58,680 nt of DNA from Demequina globuliformis (GTDB lineage: Bacteria; Actinomycetota; Actinomycetes; Actinomycetales; Demequinaceae): the NCBI RefSeq assembly GCF_000975155.1, contig NZ_BBRG01000006.1, positions 1-58,680 of the forward strand. Reading direction: 5' to 3'. Every line of letters begins with the position of its first letter. Within the stretch, counting starts at the first letter, position 1. Below, in pieces: positions 24,621-35,433 of this stretch. Below the pieces are notes generated by a model, which saw only the letters and a list, made by a program, of their open reading frames with translations, had not been told where the DNA came from and searched no databases. The translations under genes and the position numbers were made by a program.

Positions 24621-25058
24621 ATGACGCGGTACGCCATCGACGCCGCGGTCGCGCTTGAGATCGCGGCCGGCTCGCTGCGTGTTCATGAGGCGCACTCCCT
24701 TGTAGGGCCCGGTCGCCTTCGCTCGGACGCGATGGCAATCCTGTTTGCGGCGGTGCGGGCCGGGAGCCTCGAAGCCGACCAGGGGCTCGCGCAGCTGGAC
24801 GCGCTCGCAACCGTGAAGATGCGCCTGCTCAATGACCGGGTGTCCAGAGCGGTGGCGTGGACAATTGCGGCCGCGCGCGCACGGGACGGCCTCGGTGCTA
24901 CCGCGGGCGTGCCCGTCTCGGAGTACCTGGGCGCCGCTGAATACTTCGCGGTGGCGTCGCTTCAGGCCGATGCCCTCATCGCTTTGGACCCGACCCTCAC
25001 GGCGGGTGCTGTTGGGCTCGTGGAGTTAGCTCCAGTCGAGGCACTGGCGCGCGCGTAG
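24621..25058 (+). CDS. PIN-domain-like protein
   Basis: A 145-aa protein with features of the PIN fold: an early acidic strand RYAIDAAVALEIAAG (Asp7), a helical middle, and the late SLQADALIALDPTL, where ADA-LIALD matches the conserved Asp block of VapC-type proteins. The central acidic residue in MRLLNDRVSRAVAWTIAAA is less typical. If a toxin, no antitoxin is adjacent; the preceding gene is a RibD-C protein. It could be a solitary VapC-like RNase or an inactive relative. Confidence 0.55.
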   Translation: MTRYAIDAAVALEIAAGSLRVHEAHSLVGPGRLRSDAMAILFAAVRAGSLEADQGLAQLDALATVKMRLLNDRVSRAVAWTIAAARARDGLGATAGVPVSEYLGAAEYFAVASLQADALIALDPTLTAGAVGLVELAPVEALARA

Positions 25059-25086
25059 CGCCGGCGTTGGCATGCGCGCCGGGCGA

Positions 25087-25575
25087 CTACCCGGTCGCGC
25101 CCACCAGCCACACGCCCAGCGCGGCGAAGAGCACACCCCAGGCGACAATCGAGATGCCCATCCACAGGTACACGCGTCCGGCAGCGGCGCCGAGGGCGAC
25201 CATGGTGGGACCGGTGAACTGGCTAGGCAGGGCGAGCGGGCCCAGCAGCGATACACCGGGAACGCCGTACTTCTCCAGGTATCCGGCGATCTTCTGATTG
25301 CGCTTAGATGGCTCGGACTCGTCCTTCGCCTTGCGCCCCGCCAGGATGGCCCTGCGCGTGCGGTCGGCCGCGAAAATCAGCCCAAACGTGCAGACGGCGT
25401 TGCCAATGACCGCCGCCGCGAACGCGAGCACGGGGTTCATCCCCAGCACGATCCCCAGGAAGCTTCCCAGGTAGGACTCCACGAACGGGATCGCGCTGAT
25501 CAGCATCAGCGCACCCACCTGCTGCCACGACTCAAAGCCGGCAACGAAGTCGGAGAGGTTCTCGAAGATATCCAT
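25087..25575 (-). CDS. Small multidrug export family membrane protein
   Basis: A protein of about 162 aa from the family annotated as putative small multidrug export proteins. Membrane segments are at about 17-40, 45-70, 108-130 and 135-158, separated by a charged loop (RTRRAILAGRKAKDESEPSKRNQK). The conserved ISAIPFVESYLGSFLGIVLGMNP and YGVPGVSLLGPLALPSQFTGP blocks identify it. The ATG at 25575 was chosen because it begins the family consensus and follows AAAGGA. Transport activity is assumed, not shown, for this family. Confidence 0.75.
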   Translation of the reverse strand: MDIFENLSDFVAGFESWQQVGALMLISAIPFVESYLGSFLGIVLGMNPVLAFAAAVIGNAVCTFGLIFAADRTRRAILAGRKAKDESEPSKRNQKIAGYLEKYGVPGVSLLGPLALPSQFTGPTMVALGAAAGRVYLWMGISIVAWGVLFAALGVWLVGATG

Positions 25576-25718
25576 ACGTGCGCGGGTCCTTTGTTCGGGG
25601 TGAGCGCCACGGTACCAGCGGTGACCCCGAAAACACGTGAGCCCGCCAGGCCCCACGCGTGCCGCCGGGATGCGGCTCATCGTGGGCCCTGACGGGCCGT
25701 GTCGCGAGTGCGGCGGGA

Positions 25719-27359
25719 CTACTCCCGCTCGCGGGTGACGCCGGCATGCACGGGCTCGCCGGCGCCGAGCTCGGCGGCGACAATAGCACCGTCCTCCGCG
25801 TCCGCCTCAACCGCGTCGTCCACGGTCGTTGCGAGTTCCGTCTGCTTGACGAACAGCAGCGAGATGAACGCCACGACCGCCAGCGGAATCATGAACGCGA
25901 AGATGGGCAGCAGCGCCTCGTTGTACGACTCGATGACGGGAACGCGGATAGCGTCCGGGAGAGAGTTGACCAGTGCGGGGGTGAACGAGTTGGAACTGTC
26001 GCCAGTGGCTGCTGCCGCATCCCCCAGCCCGTCGAGGTGATCGTGCAGCCCGGTTGTAAGGCGAGTGGCGAACACCGAGCCAACGATCGCGGACCCCACG
26101 GTCGCACCCACTTGGCGGAAGTAGTTGGTCGCGGCAGTCGCGGTGCCGACCATCGAGTTCGGGAACGAATTCTGCACAATGAGCACGATGATCTGCATGC
26201 CAAGGCCGATCCCCACGCCAAATACGGCCATCGCGGCACACATTGCCCACGTGGGCGAGTCCACCTCGAGAATCGACATCAGGTACAGCCCCGCGCCCAT
26301 CACGGCCGCGCCGGCCAGCGGGAATGCCTTGTACTGTCCGGTGCGCGAGACCACTTGGCCAGACACAATCGAGGACACAAGTAGGCATCCCATCATGGGC
26401 ACCATGAGCAGTCCCGCCGTGGTGGCGGAGACGCCCGTCACCATCTGGATGTAGGTGGGCATGTAGCCGATGGCGCCGAACATCGCGACGCCGATCATGA
26501 GCGCGGCCAGCGTCGCGGCATTGAAGTTGCGGTCGCGGAACAGCGCCAGCGGGATCACGGGAGCGGCGGCGCGCGACTGGGCCCACACAAAGAGGATCGA
26601 CAGCACGACGGTGGCTCCGATGAGACTGAGCACCTGCACGCTGTCCCACGCGTATGTGCCACCGCCCCACGTGCACACGAGCACCAGGGTCGTGGTCGCG
26701 GCAGACAGTAGCGCCATGCCCAGGTAGTCGATCTTGACGCGGGATTGGGCCCTGCGCGGCGGAAGCTTGAGGAATGCGACGGTGGTGGCGATCGCGACGA
26801 GGCCTAGCGGGACTGACATCCAGAAGGCCCAACGCCAGCCCGGGCCTTCCGTGAGCCAGCCGCCCAAGAGCGGCCCCGCCACGGAGGCAACGGCGAACGA
26901 GGACCCCATGATCCCCATGTACTTGCCGCGCTCACGAGCCGGAACCACGTCAGCGATGGCCGCCTGGGACAAGATGATGAGCCCGCCACCACCAAGGCCC
27001 TGAATCACGCGGGCGGCGATCAGCACCTCGATGTTGGGTGCAAGGCCGCCAACGATGGAGCCGATGATGAACAGCGTGATGGCGGTCAGCAGCGCCGGCT
27101 TGCGCCCCACGATGTCGCTCACGCGCCCGTAAATCGGCATCACGACGGTGGAGGCCAGAATGTAACCGGTGATGACCCAGGTCATGTGGTTCATGCCGTT
27201 GAGCTCGCCCACGATGGTCGGCAGCGCCGTGGAGAGCACCGTCTGGTTCAGCGACGCCAAGAGCATCGTGACCATGAGGCCAATGAACAACAGGGTGAGG
27301 TGGCGCTTCGCTTCCGGAGTGCGCGTGACTCCGGGGCTCGCGACATGGGTGGTCGACAC
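25719..27359 (-). CDS. MFS drug efflux transporter, DHA2 (14-TM) family
   Basis: A 546-aa EmrB/QacA-type drug:proton antiporter. Motif A is GRVSDIVGRKPAL between segments 2 and 3; motif B is in the region ARVIQGLGGGGLI; motif C is MGSSFAVASVAGPLLGGWL. The length and roughly 14 hydrophobic segments fit DHA2 rather than DHA1. A Glu/Asp-rich tail follows the last segment. It is located downstream of a TetR gene, with a double TGCACTAGTGCA operator in between, so the TetR protein should repress it and be released by a drug. Confidence 0.88.
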   Translation of the reverse strand: MSTTHVASPGVTRTPEAKRHLTLLFIGLMVTMLLASLNQTVLSTALPTIVGELNGMNHMTWVITGYILASTVVMPIYGRVSDIVGRKPALLTAITLFIIGSIVGGLAPNIEVLIAARVIQGLGGGGLIILSQAAIADVVPARERGKYMGIMGSSFAVASVAGPLLGGWLTEGPGWRWAFWMSVPLGLVAIATTVAFLKLPPRRAQSRVKIDYLGMALLSAATTTLVLVCTWGGGTYAWDSVQVLSLIGATVVLSILFVWAQSRAAAPVIPLALFRDRNFNAATLAALMIGVAMFGAIGYMPTYIQMVTGVSATTAGLLMVPMMGCLLVSSIVSGQVVSRTGQYKAFPLAGAAVMGAGLYLMSILEVDSPTWAMCAAMAVFGVGIGLGMQIIVLIVQNSFPNSMVGTATAATNYFRQVGATVGSAIVGSVFATRLTTGLHDHLDGLGDAAAATGDSSNSFTPALVNSLPDAIRVPVIESYNEALLPIFAFMIPLAVVAFISLLFVKQTELATTVDDAVEADAEDGAIVAAELGAGEPVHAGVTRERE

Positions 27360-27459
27360 AGGTTCTCCTAGCGAGGTCAGGTGGCGCGTCGGGGACGGCG
27401 CGCAGCAGGTTCCAGGCGCCCGTCTGGCGGGCCGGATTCAACTGCCCCATAGCGGCATA

Positions 27460-27488
27460 TGTACTAGTGCAGTTTATGCACTAGTGCA
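27460..27488. promoter_or_regulatory. Double TetR operator before the MFS gene
   Basis: Two 12-bp sites with centres 17 bp apart: TGTACTAGTGCA (27460-27471) and the perfect palindrome TGCACTAGTGCA (27477-27488), about 100 nt upstream of the MFS start. A third site of the same sequence class precedes tetR. Confidence 0.75.
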
Positions 27489-27550
27489 AGATTTGTCCAC
27501 GCGGATCGACGCTCAAGACCGCGCATCCGCTCCGCCGCGCGCGGCGACGG

Positions 27551-28162
27551 TCACAGATCGTTCGCGAGAATCCGCTGGAACAGCGCGATCGTTTCCTTCA
27601 TGTCATCCTCAGGACGGGCCGATGCCCCGGTACCGATGGGCCCGTCTGTCACCTTGAGAGCGGCGCTGGCGAGCAGCACGAGGGAGCGCAGAATGCGAGG
27701 GTCGCGGGAGATCTCGACCGCCCACGGCTCGTCAGCGCCGGCAATGAGAGGCGCAATCAACTCCTCCACAATCGCGGTGTGCTCGGCCACGCGCACTCGC
27801 AATCCGGGGAACTCCGTCACGAGCGCGCGCCGGGCGGGGCGTCCAATGTCCACCACAATTCCCGCGCGCCACACGACCGAGATGAGGTCAATGACAGCCT
27901 CAAAGACGTTGGTGGCAGCCTGCTCGCGGAAACGGTCGAGCACCACGTCGGACACCACGGGAGCGTTGAGCCCCAGCATCGCGTCCTCTTTGGACGGGTA
28001 GTAGTTGAAGAACGTCCTGCGCGACACCCCAGCGCGTTTGGCGATCGCGTCGATTGTCGCGCCCTCAAGCCCACCGGTGCGGGCGAGGTCCACAGCGGCC
28101 TCGTGCAGGTCTCGCCAGGTCTGCTCACGCTGGCGCTGACGCAGGCCAGGGGTGTCAGTCAT
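27551..28162 (-). CDS. TetR-family repressor of the MFS efflux gene
   Basis: 203 aa. The N-terminal helix-turn-helix is GATIDAIAKRAGVSRRTFFNYYPSKEDAML (about 33-62). The C-terminal ligand domain is variable. The gene precedes the efflux transporter on the same strand, with its stop 191 nt from the transporter start. TGCAC-type sites in front of both genes argue that this protein represses both itself and the transporter. Confidence 0.85.
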   Translation of the reverse strand: MTDTPGLRQRQREQTWRDLHEAAVDLARTGGLEGATIDAIAKRAGVSRRTFFNYYPSKEDAMLGLNAPVVSDVVLDRFREQAATNVFEAVIDLISVVWRAGIVVDIGRPARRALVTEFPGLRVRVAEHTAIVEELIAPLIAGADEPWAVEISRDPRILRSLVLLASAALKVTDGPIGTGASARPEDDMKETIALFQRILANDL

Positions 28163-28173
28163 GAGTCCATTCT

Positions 28174-28185
28174 TGCACTGGTGCA
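28174..28185. promoter_or_regulatory. TetR operator before tetR
   Basis: TGCACTGGTGCA, differing from the MFS sites only in the central bases, 11 nt upstream of the tetR ATG. Suits autorepression. Confidence 0.7.
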
Positions 28186-28229
28186 GGGAAGCCGAGGAGA
28201 CTCCCCTGCACCGTTCAGGCTGAGATTCG

Positions 28230-30584
28230 CTAGCGACGGGCGCGGGAGCGCTGACGCGAGCGCAGGTCGCCCTGCGTGAGGAGCACCGCGCCCGCGATGA
28301 TCAGCGCCGCCGCGGCGAGCACGAACGCGTTGAGTCCGTCCGGTCCAGTGGTCGGCAGCTCCGCTTCCACGCTGGCCCCAGTGCCAGATGCGCTCGCTCC
28401 CGTCCCTGAGCCATCCGGCGCCACGTCGGTTTCGCTGTCCGCGTCGCCGCTGCCGTCTTCCCCCGGGTTCGCCGGTGCAGTCACGTCCGGATCCACAGCC
28501 CCGCCGGGGGTTGAGTCGCCGTCGCCGTCCGGTTCTGGGGTGACCGTCGGGTCAGGAGTCACGGTCGGGTCAGGAGTCACGGTCGGATCCGGGTCCACAC
28601 CAGCTGGCGCCCGGACCGTCACGGGCGCCTCTGCGCGAGCTCCCGAGGCTGCCATCACCACGAGCGTGTGGTCACCCACCGGAGTCCCTGCGGGCACTGC
28701 GGCAGACAGCACCAAGGTGCCTGAGGCATCGGCCTGCCCGGTGGCGATCAGCTGCGGATCGCTGTTGAGCCACACCTCGGCGGCATCACCCGGAAGCAGA
28801 CCCTCGGCTTTCACGCCGATGGTGCCACCCGCCTCGACGCTACTCGCCGACAACTCGACGCTGGCGCTCGGCGCGGCGACCGAGATCGTCACCGGCGCAC
28901 GGTGCTCACCAGCTACGTTTGTCGCGACAATGGTGAGCGTGACGTCACCGCTCGTGGGAGGTATGCCCACCAATCGTCCACTTGTCGCAGAACCTTCCCA
29001 CAACAGCCAGTCAGGCGCTCCTTCAAGCACGACCGCAGGCGCGGGGCCGCCGTCGACCGCAACGTCCACCGCAAGCGGCATGCCCGCGACTCCGGACAAG
29101 GAGTCCGGAAGCTGGATGGCGGGCACCGTGGGCCGTGCGATCGTCCACTCCATGGTCGCAGTTCCGTCCCCCAGTGAACCAATCAAGGCATAGGTCGCGG
29201 TGCCACTCAGGATGTCGACGCCCGGCTCGAGGACGGGAGTACCGGTGAGCGACGCCGTTCTGTCCCGCCCCACGACGGCTGCAAGACCAGGAATGCCGCT
29301 ATCGACACGTACGTTCCAGATCCCTGCCCCCAGCAAGATCGGATCGATCGGCTCACCTTCCCACAGCTGGATCGCCGGTAGTTGAACATCGTCTGGGTCG
29401 CTACCTACCAAGATCTCGATGGCGGTTCCAAAGCCCGATATCGCGTTGCTCGCCGAGATCGCGGGCGCGAACAAGCCGATCGTGGTCGGCGTGCCCGTCA
29501 CAAGTCCCGAGCTCGAGATGCTGACACCCTCGGGAAATTTAAACCCGATGACCGTTGGCGCAGGGTAACCGGTCAACTTCAATTGGTAGGGGGTCATCTC
29601 TTTCCCGACGACCAGCGTCAGCCTCTCAGGCTCGAAAGACACCGGGGCCTGGATCTCAAGAGAAACCGCCACCGGCCCAGTGGTGCCGGCGGAGTTCGTC
29701 GCTTCCATCGTGAACTCGAATAGGCCTCCTTCGGTGGGCGTGCCCGCGAGGCGTCCACCACTGTACGCGGACTCCCACGACAACCAGGGCGGCGCCCCGA
29801 CCAACGTCACGGTCGGCGTGGGAACCCCGGAAACGGGCACAAAAAACGCCAAGGGCGTGTCCACCCGGCTCACGAGCGAGTGCGGGAGTGTCATGGCCGG
29901 CACCCGAGGGCGATCAATTCTCAGATCAATCGGAACGCTCGACGTGCCGTAGGCGTTGCGGGCAGTGACCCACAAGACCACTCGCTCCCCGTACGGTCCA
30001 GGCGGCAGGGCCGCCGTCCCCTGGAGTGCCAAGAAGTCCCCCCGCCGCTCGAAGGTTAAACCCGCCGGGAGTGTGGTGTGTTCGAACTCCGTGATTCCTT
30101 GCCACGAGAACATATCCAAGCTCACCTCATCGCCCGCGAGGACCGTGACTAACCGAGCCCCCAGGAAGACCGGAGGCTCGCCCGCATCGATGGTGAGCGT
30201 GCCTTGGTGCCCATTGCTGAAGGTAAGGCCCACGGCAGTGGTGCCAGCAGATGTCGGTGTGCCCGTCACGAGCCCCGTGCTCGACACTGACAACCCATCT
30301 GGGACGTTCTCCGCCGTGACCGTCGGGGTGGGGGTCCCGCTCAACTCAATCTGGTACGGAGCCATCGGTTCGCCTACGGTCACAATGACTGTCGCGAGTG
30401 CGATGGTGTCCGGCGCTGAGGAGGCGACGGCGTCGCCCCGCACAAGGCCCGCAGTTGCCCCACGATCGGGCGCAACGTGCACCGAGGCAGCCGCCGTCGC
30501 CGGGACGGCAACGAGGCCCACTGCGCTGATCCCCAGAACGATTGCTGCAATGGTCGTGCGGGCGCGCCTCAAGCGGATATTCAC
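28230..30584 (-). CDS. LPXTG-anchored surface protein with Ig-like repeats
   Basis: About 784 aa. The GTG at 30584 is preceded by GAGGGG and begins a signal peptide (TTIAAIVLGISAVGLVAVPATAAAS). Then come roughly five tandem 85-100-aa putative Ig (He_PIG-type) domains, each with a turn like SSTGLVTGTPTSAGT, LAGTPTEGG, SSGLVTGTPTTIG or LVGIPPTSGD, a further beta domain, and a spacer containing three DPTVTP repeats and an acidic Gly/Asp region. The C terminus is LPTTG, a hydrophobic helix (NAFVLAAAALIIAGAVLL) and a basic tail, the signal for sortase attachment to peptidoglycan. It probably acts in adhesion or as a structural wall protein. No enzymatic domain is seen. Confidence 0.85.
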   Translation of the reverse strand: MNIRLRRARTTIAAIVLGISAVGLVAVPATAAASVHVAPDRGATAGLVRGDAVASSAPDTIALATVIVTVGEPMAPYQIELSGTPTPTVTAENVPDGLSVSSTGLVTGTPTSAGTTAVGLTFSNGHQGTLTIDAGEPPVFLGARLVTVLAGDEVSLDMFSWQGITEFEHTTLPAGLTFERRGDFLALQGTAALPPGPYGERVVLWVTARNAYGTSSVPIDLRIDRPRVPAMTLPHSLVSRVDTPLAFFVPVSGVPTPTVTLVGAPPWLSWESAYSGGRLAGTPTEGGLFEFTMEATNSAGTTGPVAVSLEIQAPVSFEPERLTLVVGKEMTPYQLKLTGYPAPTVIGFKFPEGVSISSSGLVTGTPTTIGLFAPAISASNAISGFGTAIEILVGSDPDDVQLPAIQLWEGEPIDPILLGAGIWNVRVDSGIPGLAAVVGRDRTASLTGTPVLEPGVDILSGTATYALIGSLGDGTATMEWTIARPTVPAIQLPDSLSGVAGMPLAVDVAVDGGPAPAVVLEGAPDWLLWEGSATSGRLVGIPPTSGDVTLTIVATNVAGEHRAPVTISVAAPSASVELSASSVEAGGTIGVKAEGLLPGDAAEVWLNSDPQLIATGQADASGTLVLSAAVPAGTPVGDHTLVVMAASGARAEAPVTVRAPAGVDPDPTVTPDPTVTPDPTVTPEPDGDGDSTPGGAVDPDVTAPANPGEDGSGDADSETDVAPDGSGTGASASGTGASVEAELPTTGPDGLNAFVLAAAALIIAGAVLLTQGDLRSRQRSRARR

Positions 30585-30697
30585 TCCGTTGTCCCCTCGA
30601 TAAGGGGGAGCCCCACAGCGTCCACCCGTCGCCAACACTAGCGGTGAAACACCAGGAGCGATACCACTCGTTCGCCGGGACATCGCGTCACGGTGCT

Positions 30698-30937
30698 GTG
30701 AGCGCCGTGCTGTCGTACGGTGCGCTCGACCTCGTCTTGGCCGTCATCGCCATCGCTACCGGGTGGATCCTCTCAGGAGACCTCACACACGAGCCAGGAC
30801 ACCGCGACCCACACCGCGCCGGGCACCCCGCTCAGTCGCGCGAGGGCACCGGCATAGGATCACCGTGGTGCTCGAGTTTCTACACTCCGCTGAGCGCCAT
30901 CTCGTCGGAATGGGGAGGGTCGGTGAAGACAGGGTGA
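30698..30937 (+). CDS. Possible small membrane ORF
   Basis: A GTG-started frame of 79 codons with one hydrophobic stretch (SYGALDLVLAVIAIATGWIL) and a composition-biased tail. Its stop overlaps the ATG of the next gene by 1 nt, which could mean coupling, but the tail looks like random GC-rich sequence and there is no clear ribosome binding site. It may be a gene remnant. The rest of 30585-30936 shows nothing else. Confidence 0.2.
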   Translation: MSAVLSYGALDLVLAVIAIATGWILSGDLTHEPGHRDPHRAGHPAQSREGTGIGSPWCSSFYTPLSAISSEWGGSVKTG

Positions 30938-31434
30938 TGAGTCAACGACGTAGTCAACTGCCAGCATGGGGGTCAGCGACTGCGCGCGTGCTCCTCGGCG
31001 CATGGGCACTGGTCCTGCTGGTCACACTTTTTCCAGAGAATCTGCGCACGTGGGACGACCCGAATGCGTCTGTGTTGCCGTCTGAACGCACCATGCCCGC
31101 ATGGGGCAACCTCGCCATGATGGCGATCATGGTCGTGACCGCGGTCGCTCTTGCCGTGGGTTGGAGGGCACGACGGCGCTTGGATCGCCAAGCACCCAGA
31201 GCCGCGCAAGTCCTGACATGGGCAACGGTCGCCGGTCAACTGGCGTGGGCCGGTGTCCTGATCGCTTCACTCGTCGTATCGATGGCACCGGCGGCCGAGG
31301 AAGCCGTCATCGGCACGGGCCCAGGCATAGTGCTGGACGGGTTCGCTGGGCTCGTCGCGTTGGCCACCGCGTTCGTGGCGGCAAGGGACGCGATACACCT
31401 GCGACGTACAGCTGATGCGGCCGGCACCGGCTAA
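30937..31434 (+). CDS. Hypothetical four-helix membrane protein
   Basis: About 165 aa. The ATG at 30937 was chosen because the protein from there has a short polar N terminus then segments at about 16-36, 56-76, 92-112 and 125-145. A conserved-looking loop ENLRTWDDPNASVLPSERTMPAWG is predicted to face outside. No family recognised. It stands alone between the LPXTG gene (divergent) and ilvE copy 2 (convergent). Confidence 0.5.
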   Translation: MSQRRSQLPAWGSATARVLLGAWALVLLVTLFPENLRTWDDPNASVLPSERTMPAWGNLAMMAIMVVTAVALAVGWRARRRLDRQAPRAAQVLTWATVAGQLAWAGVLIASLVVSMAPAAEEAVIGTGPGIVLDGFAGLVALATAFVAARDAIHLRRTADAAGTG

Positions 31435-31499
31435 ACGGCGGGGCAGTTCGAGGAACCCGAGGCGCAGGCAGCGACAGGTGCCTCCACTCCTCCTGCTAC

Positions 31500-32609
31500 C
31501 TAACCGACGCGGTGCATCCAGCCGTAGGTGTCCTCCGCACGGCCGTACTGAATGTCCGTGAGGCGCTTGCGAATCGCCATGGTGACGGCGCCTGCCTCTC
31601 CCCCGTTAATGGTGAGGTCAAAGTCCGGGGATGCGAGGCGGCCCACAGGAGTGACGACCGCAGCGGTGCCGCAGGCGAAGACCTCCGCGATGTCCCCTGA
31701 GTCGACGCCGGCGCGGATCTCGTCAAGCGTGATGTCCTTCTCGACAACCTTGCGGCTGTCATCATCGAGGAGCTGAATCACGCTTGAGCGCGTGATCCCT
31801 TCGAGGATGGTGCCGGTCAGCCGGGGCGTCTCAACGGTGCCATCCTTGCGCACCACGAACACGTTCATGCCGCCCAGCTCTTCCAGATAGCGGCCATCCT
31901 TGGCGTCGAGGAAGAGCACCTGCTGGCAGCCGTTCTCGAACGCCTGCTGTTGAGGCAGAAGCGACGCGGCGTAGTTGCCACCACACTTGGCATCACCCGT
32001 ACCTCCAGGGCCAGCGCGGTGGTAGCCCTGCGCGACCCAAATCGATACCGGCTTCACGCCGCCGGAGAAGTACGGCCCCACAGGCGAGGCAATGAGCAGG
32101 TAGTCCATCACGTGTGCCGGTCGCACGCCCAAGAACGACTCCGAGGCAAACATGAAGGGTCGCAAGTACAGGCTGGATTCCTCGGCACTTGGCACCCATG
32201 CCTCGTCCACAGCGACAAGCGCCTCGATCGAGCCCAGGAAGTCGTCGATGGCGACCTCCGGCATCGCCAGGCGGCGGGCCGACTTGTTGAAGCGCTCGGC
32301 ATTGGCTACCGGGCGGAACGACCACACTGAGCCGTCGGCCCAGCGGTACGCCTTCAGCCCCTCGAAAATCTCCTGCGCGTAGTGCAAGACAGCAGCAGCC
32401 GGGTCCAACTGAAGCGGACCGTACGGCTCCACGCGGCGCTCGGCCCACCCCTCGCCCTGGCGCCACTGCATCCGGGCCATGTGGTCGGTGAACTGCGTCC
32501 CGAACTTGAGGTCAGAGAGCGCCTGTGCCCGAGCATCGGCCGAAAGCGGGTTCGGGTGCGGACGGACAGCGAAAGCCTCAGCGCGTGAGGAGGGAGCGGC
32601 GGCGGTCAC
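31500..32609 (-). CDS. ilvE: Branched-chain amino acid aminotransferase (copy 2, in the ilv cluster)
   Basis: A 369-aa class IV PLP aminotransferase, the last step of Ile, Val and Leu synthesis. Motifs are FEGLKAYRWADGS (82-94), the PLP lysine in GDAKCGGNYAAS (K208) and FACGTAAVVTPVG. It starts with GTG at 32609, with AAAGG about 7 nt upstream. Copy 1 (7153-8259) shares most of these blocks but differs elsewhere, for instance its Thr versus Cys after the lysine. It follows leuB after a strong hairpin, so it may have its own promoter despite the cluster position. Confidence 0.9.
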   Translation of the reverse strand: MTAAAPSSRAEAFAVRPHPNPLSADARAQALSDLKFGTQFTDHMARMQWRQGEGWAERRVEPYGPLQLDPAAAVLHYAQEIFEGLKAYRWADGSVWSFRPVANAERFNKSARRLAMPEVAIDDFLGSIEALVAVDEAWVPSAEESSLYLRPFMFASESFLGVRPAHVMDYLLIASPVGPYFSGGVKPVSIWVAQGYHRAGPGGTGDAKCGGNYAASLLPQQQAFENGCQQVLFLDAKDGRYLEELGGMNVFVVRKDGTVETPRLTGTILEGITRSSVIQLLDDDSRKVVEKDITLDEIRAGVDSGDIAEVFACGTAAVVTPVGRLASPDFDLTINGGEAGAVTMAIRKRLTDIQYGRAEDTYGWMHRVG

Positions 32610-32651
32610 GTCGGAGCCTTTCTACTGCGTTGTGTGGAGCGTTGGCAGTCA

Positions 32652-32686
32652 CTGAGTGCCGGAAATCAGTCGATTCCGGCACTCAG
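32652..32686 (-). terminator. 13-bp hairpin after leuB
   Basis: CTGAGTGCCGGAA / TTCCGGCACTCAG with a 9-nt loop, perfect over 13 bp and extendable by four more pairs (AGTC/GACT) beyond one mismatch. Lies between leuB and ilvE. No T-tract. Confidence 0.65.
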
Positions 32687-32732
32687 CGACTGCTCGGACG
32701 CAAAGGTGCGGCGTCACACCGCGGGGTGCGGA

Positions 32733-34813
<2,081 letters not shown>

Positions 34814-34910
34814 TCAGCGGTAGTGCGCTTGTGGTGGCGACGGGCCGATGCCTCGGGGGCAGCGGGCGCCGCACGTTGAGTGGGGTATTCAGTTGAGGTG
34901 GAGTGGGGCG

Positions 34911-35429
34911 TCACGCAGAGGCGCGGTCAAAGGCGCGCTCGGTGATGGACCGGGCGCCCCGGCCGATGGCCACGGTGCCGGACTGGACGATTTCGCGGAT
35001 GTCGTGAGCGCTGAGCGCCGTGAGGAGCGCCTCGAGCTTCTCTCGCGTGCCGACGGCCTCGATGACCAGCGAGTCCGTGGCCACGTCGACGACGTGTGCG
35101 CGGAACAAGTCGACCACCTGGAGGACGTCCGCACGCTGGCGGGCGTCGGCCCTGACCTTCACCAGCAGCAGGTCACGCTGGACCGACTTCTCACGCTCAA
35201 GCTCCACGATCTTGAGCACGTGCACCAGTTTGTTGAGCTGCTTGGTGACCTGCTCAAGCGGAAGCTCATCCACGTCAACCACCACGGTGATGCGGGAGAT
35301 CTCCGGGTGCTCGGTCTGGCCCACCGCGAGCGAGTGGATGTTGAACGCCCGGCGCGAGAACAGGCCGGCGACGCGCGCGAGCACGCCGGGCTTGTTCTCG
35401 ACGAGGACGGAAAGAGTGTGCCTAGTCAT
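34911..35429 (-). CDS. ilvN: Acetolactate synthase small (regulatory) subunit
   Basis: 172 aa. The N-terminal ACT domain (about 4-78) has TLSVLVENKPGVLARVAGLFSRRAFNIHSLAVG, the valine-feedback site. The C-terminal domain (about 80-160) is the second ACT-like part typical of IlvN/IlvH. It binds IlvB and confers full activity and feedback inhibition. The ATG at 35429 lies 4 nt after the ilvB stop with GGAG upstream, so translation is coupled. Confidence 0.93.
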   Translation of the reverse strand: MTRHTLSVLVENKPGVLARVAGLFSRRAFNIHSLAVGQTEHPEISRITVVVDVDELPLEQVTKQLNKLVHVLKIVELEREKSVQRDLLLVKVRADARQRADVLQVVDLFRAHVVDVATDSLVIEAVGTREKLEALLTALSAHDIREIVQSGTVAIGRGARSITERAFDRASA

Positions 35430-35433
35430 CGTC

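Noticed and set aside
28555..28600. Tandem 18-bp repeats as a possible CRISPR or regulatory repeat
   Set aside because: They encode the DPTVTP repeats of the LPXTG protein spacer and stay in frame.
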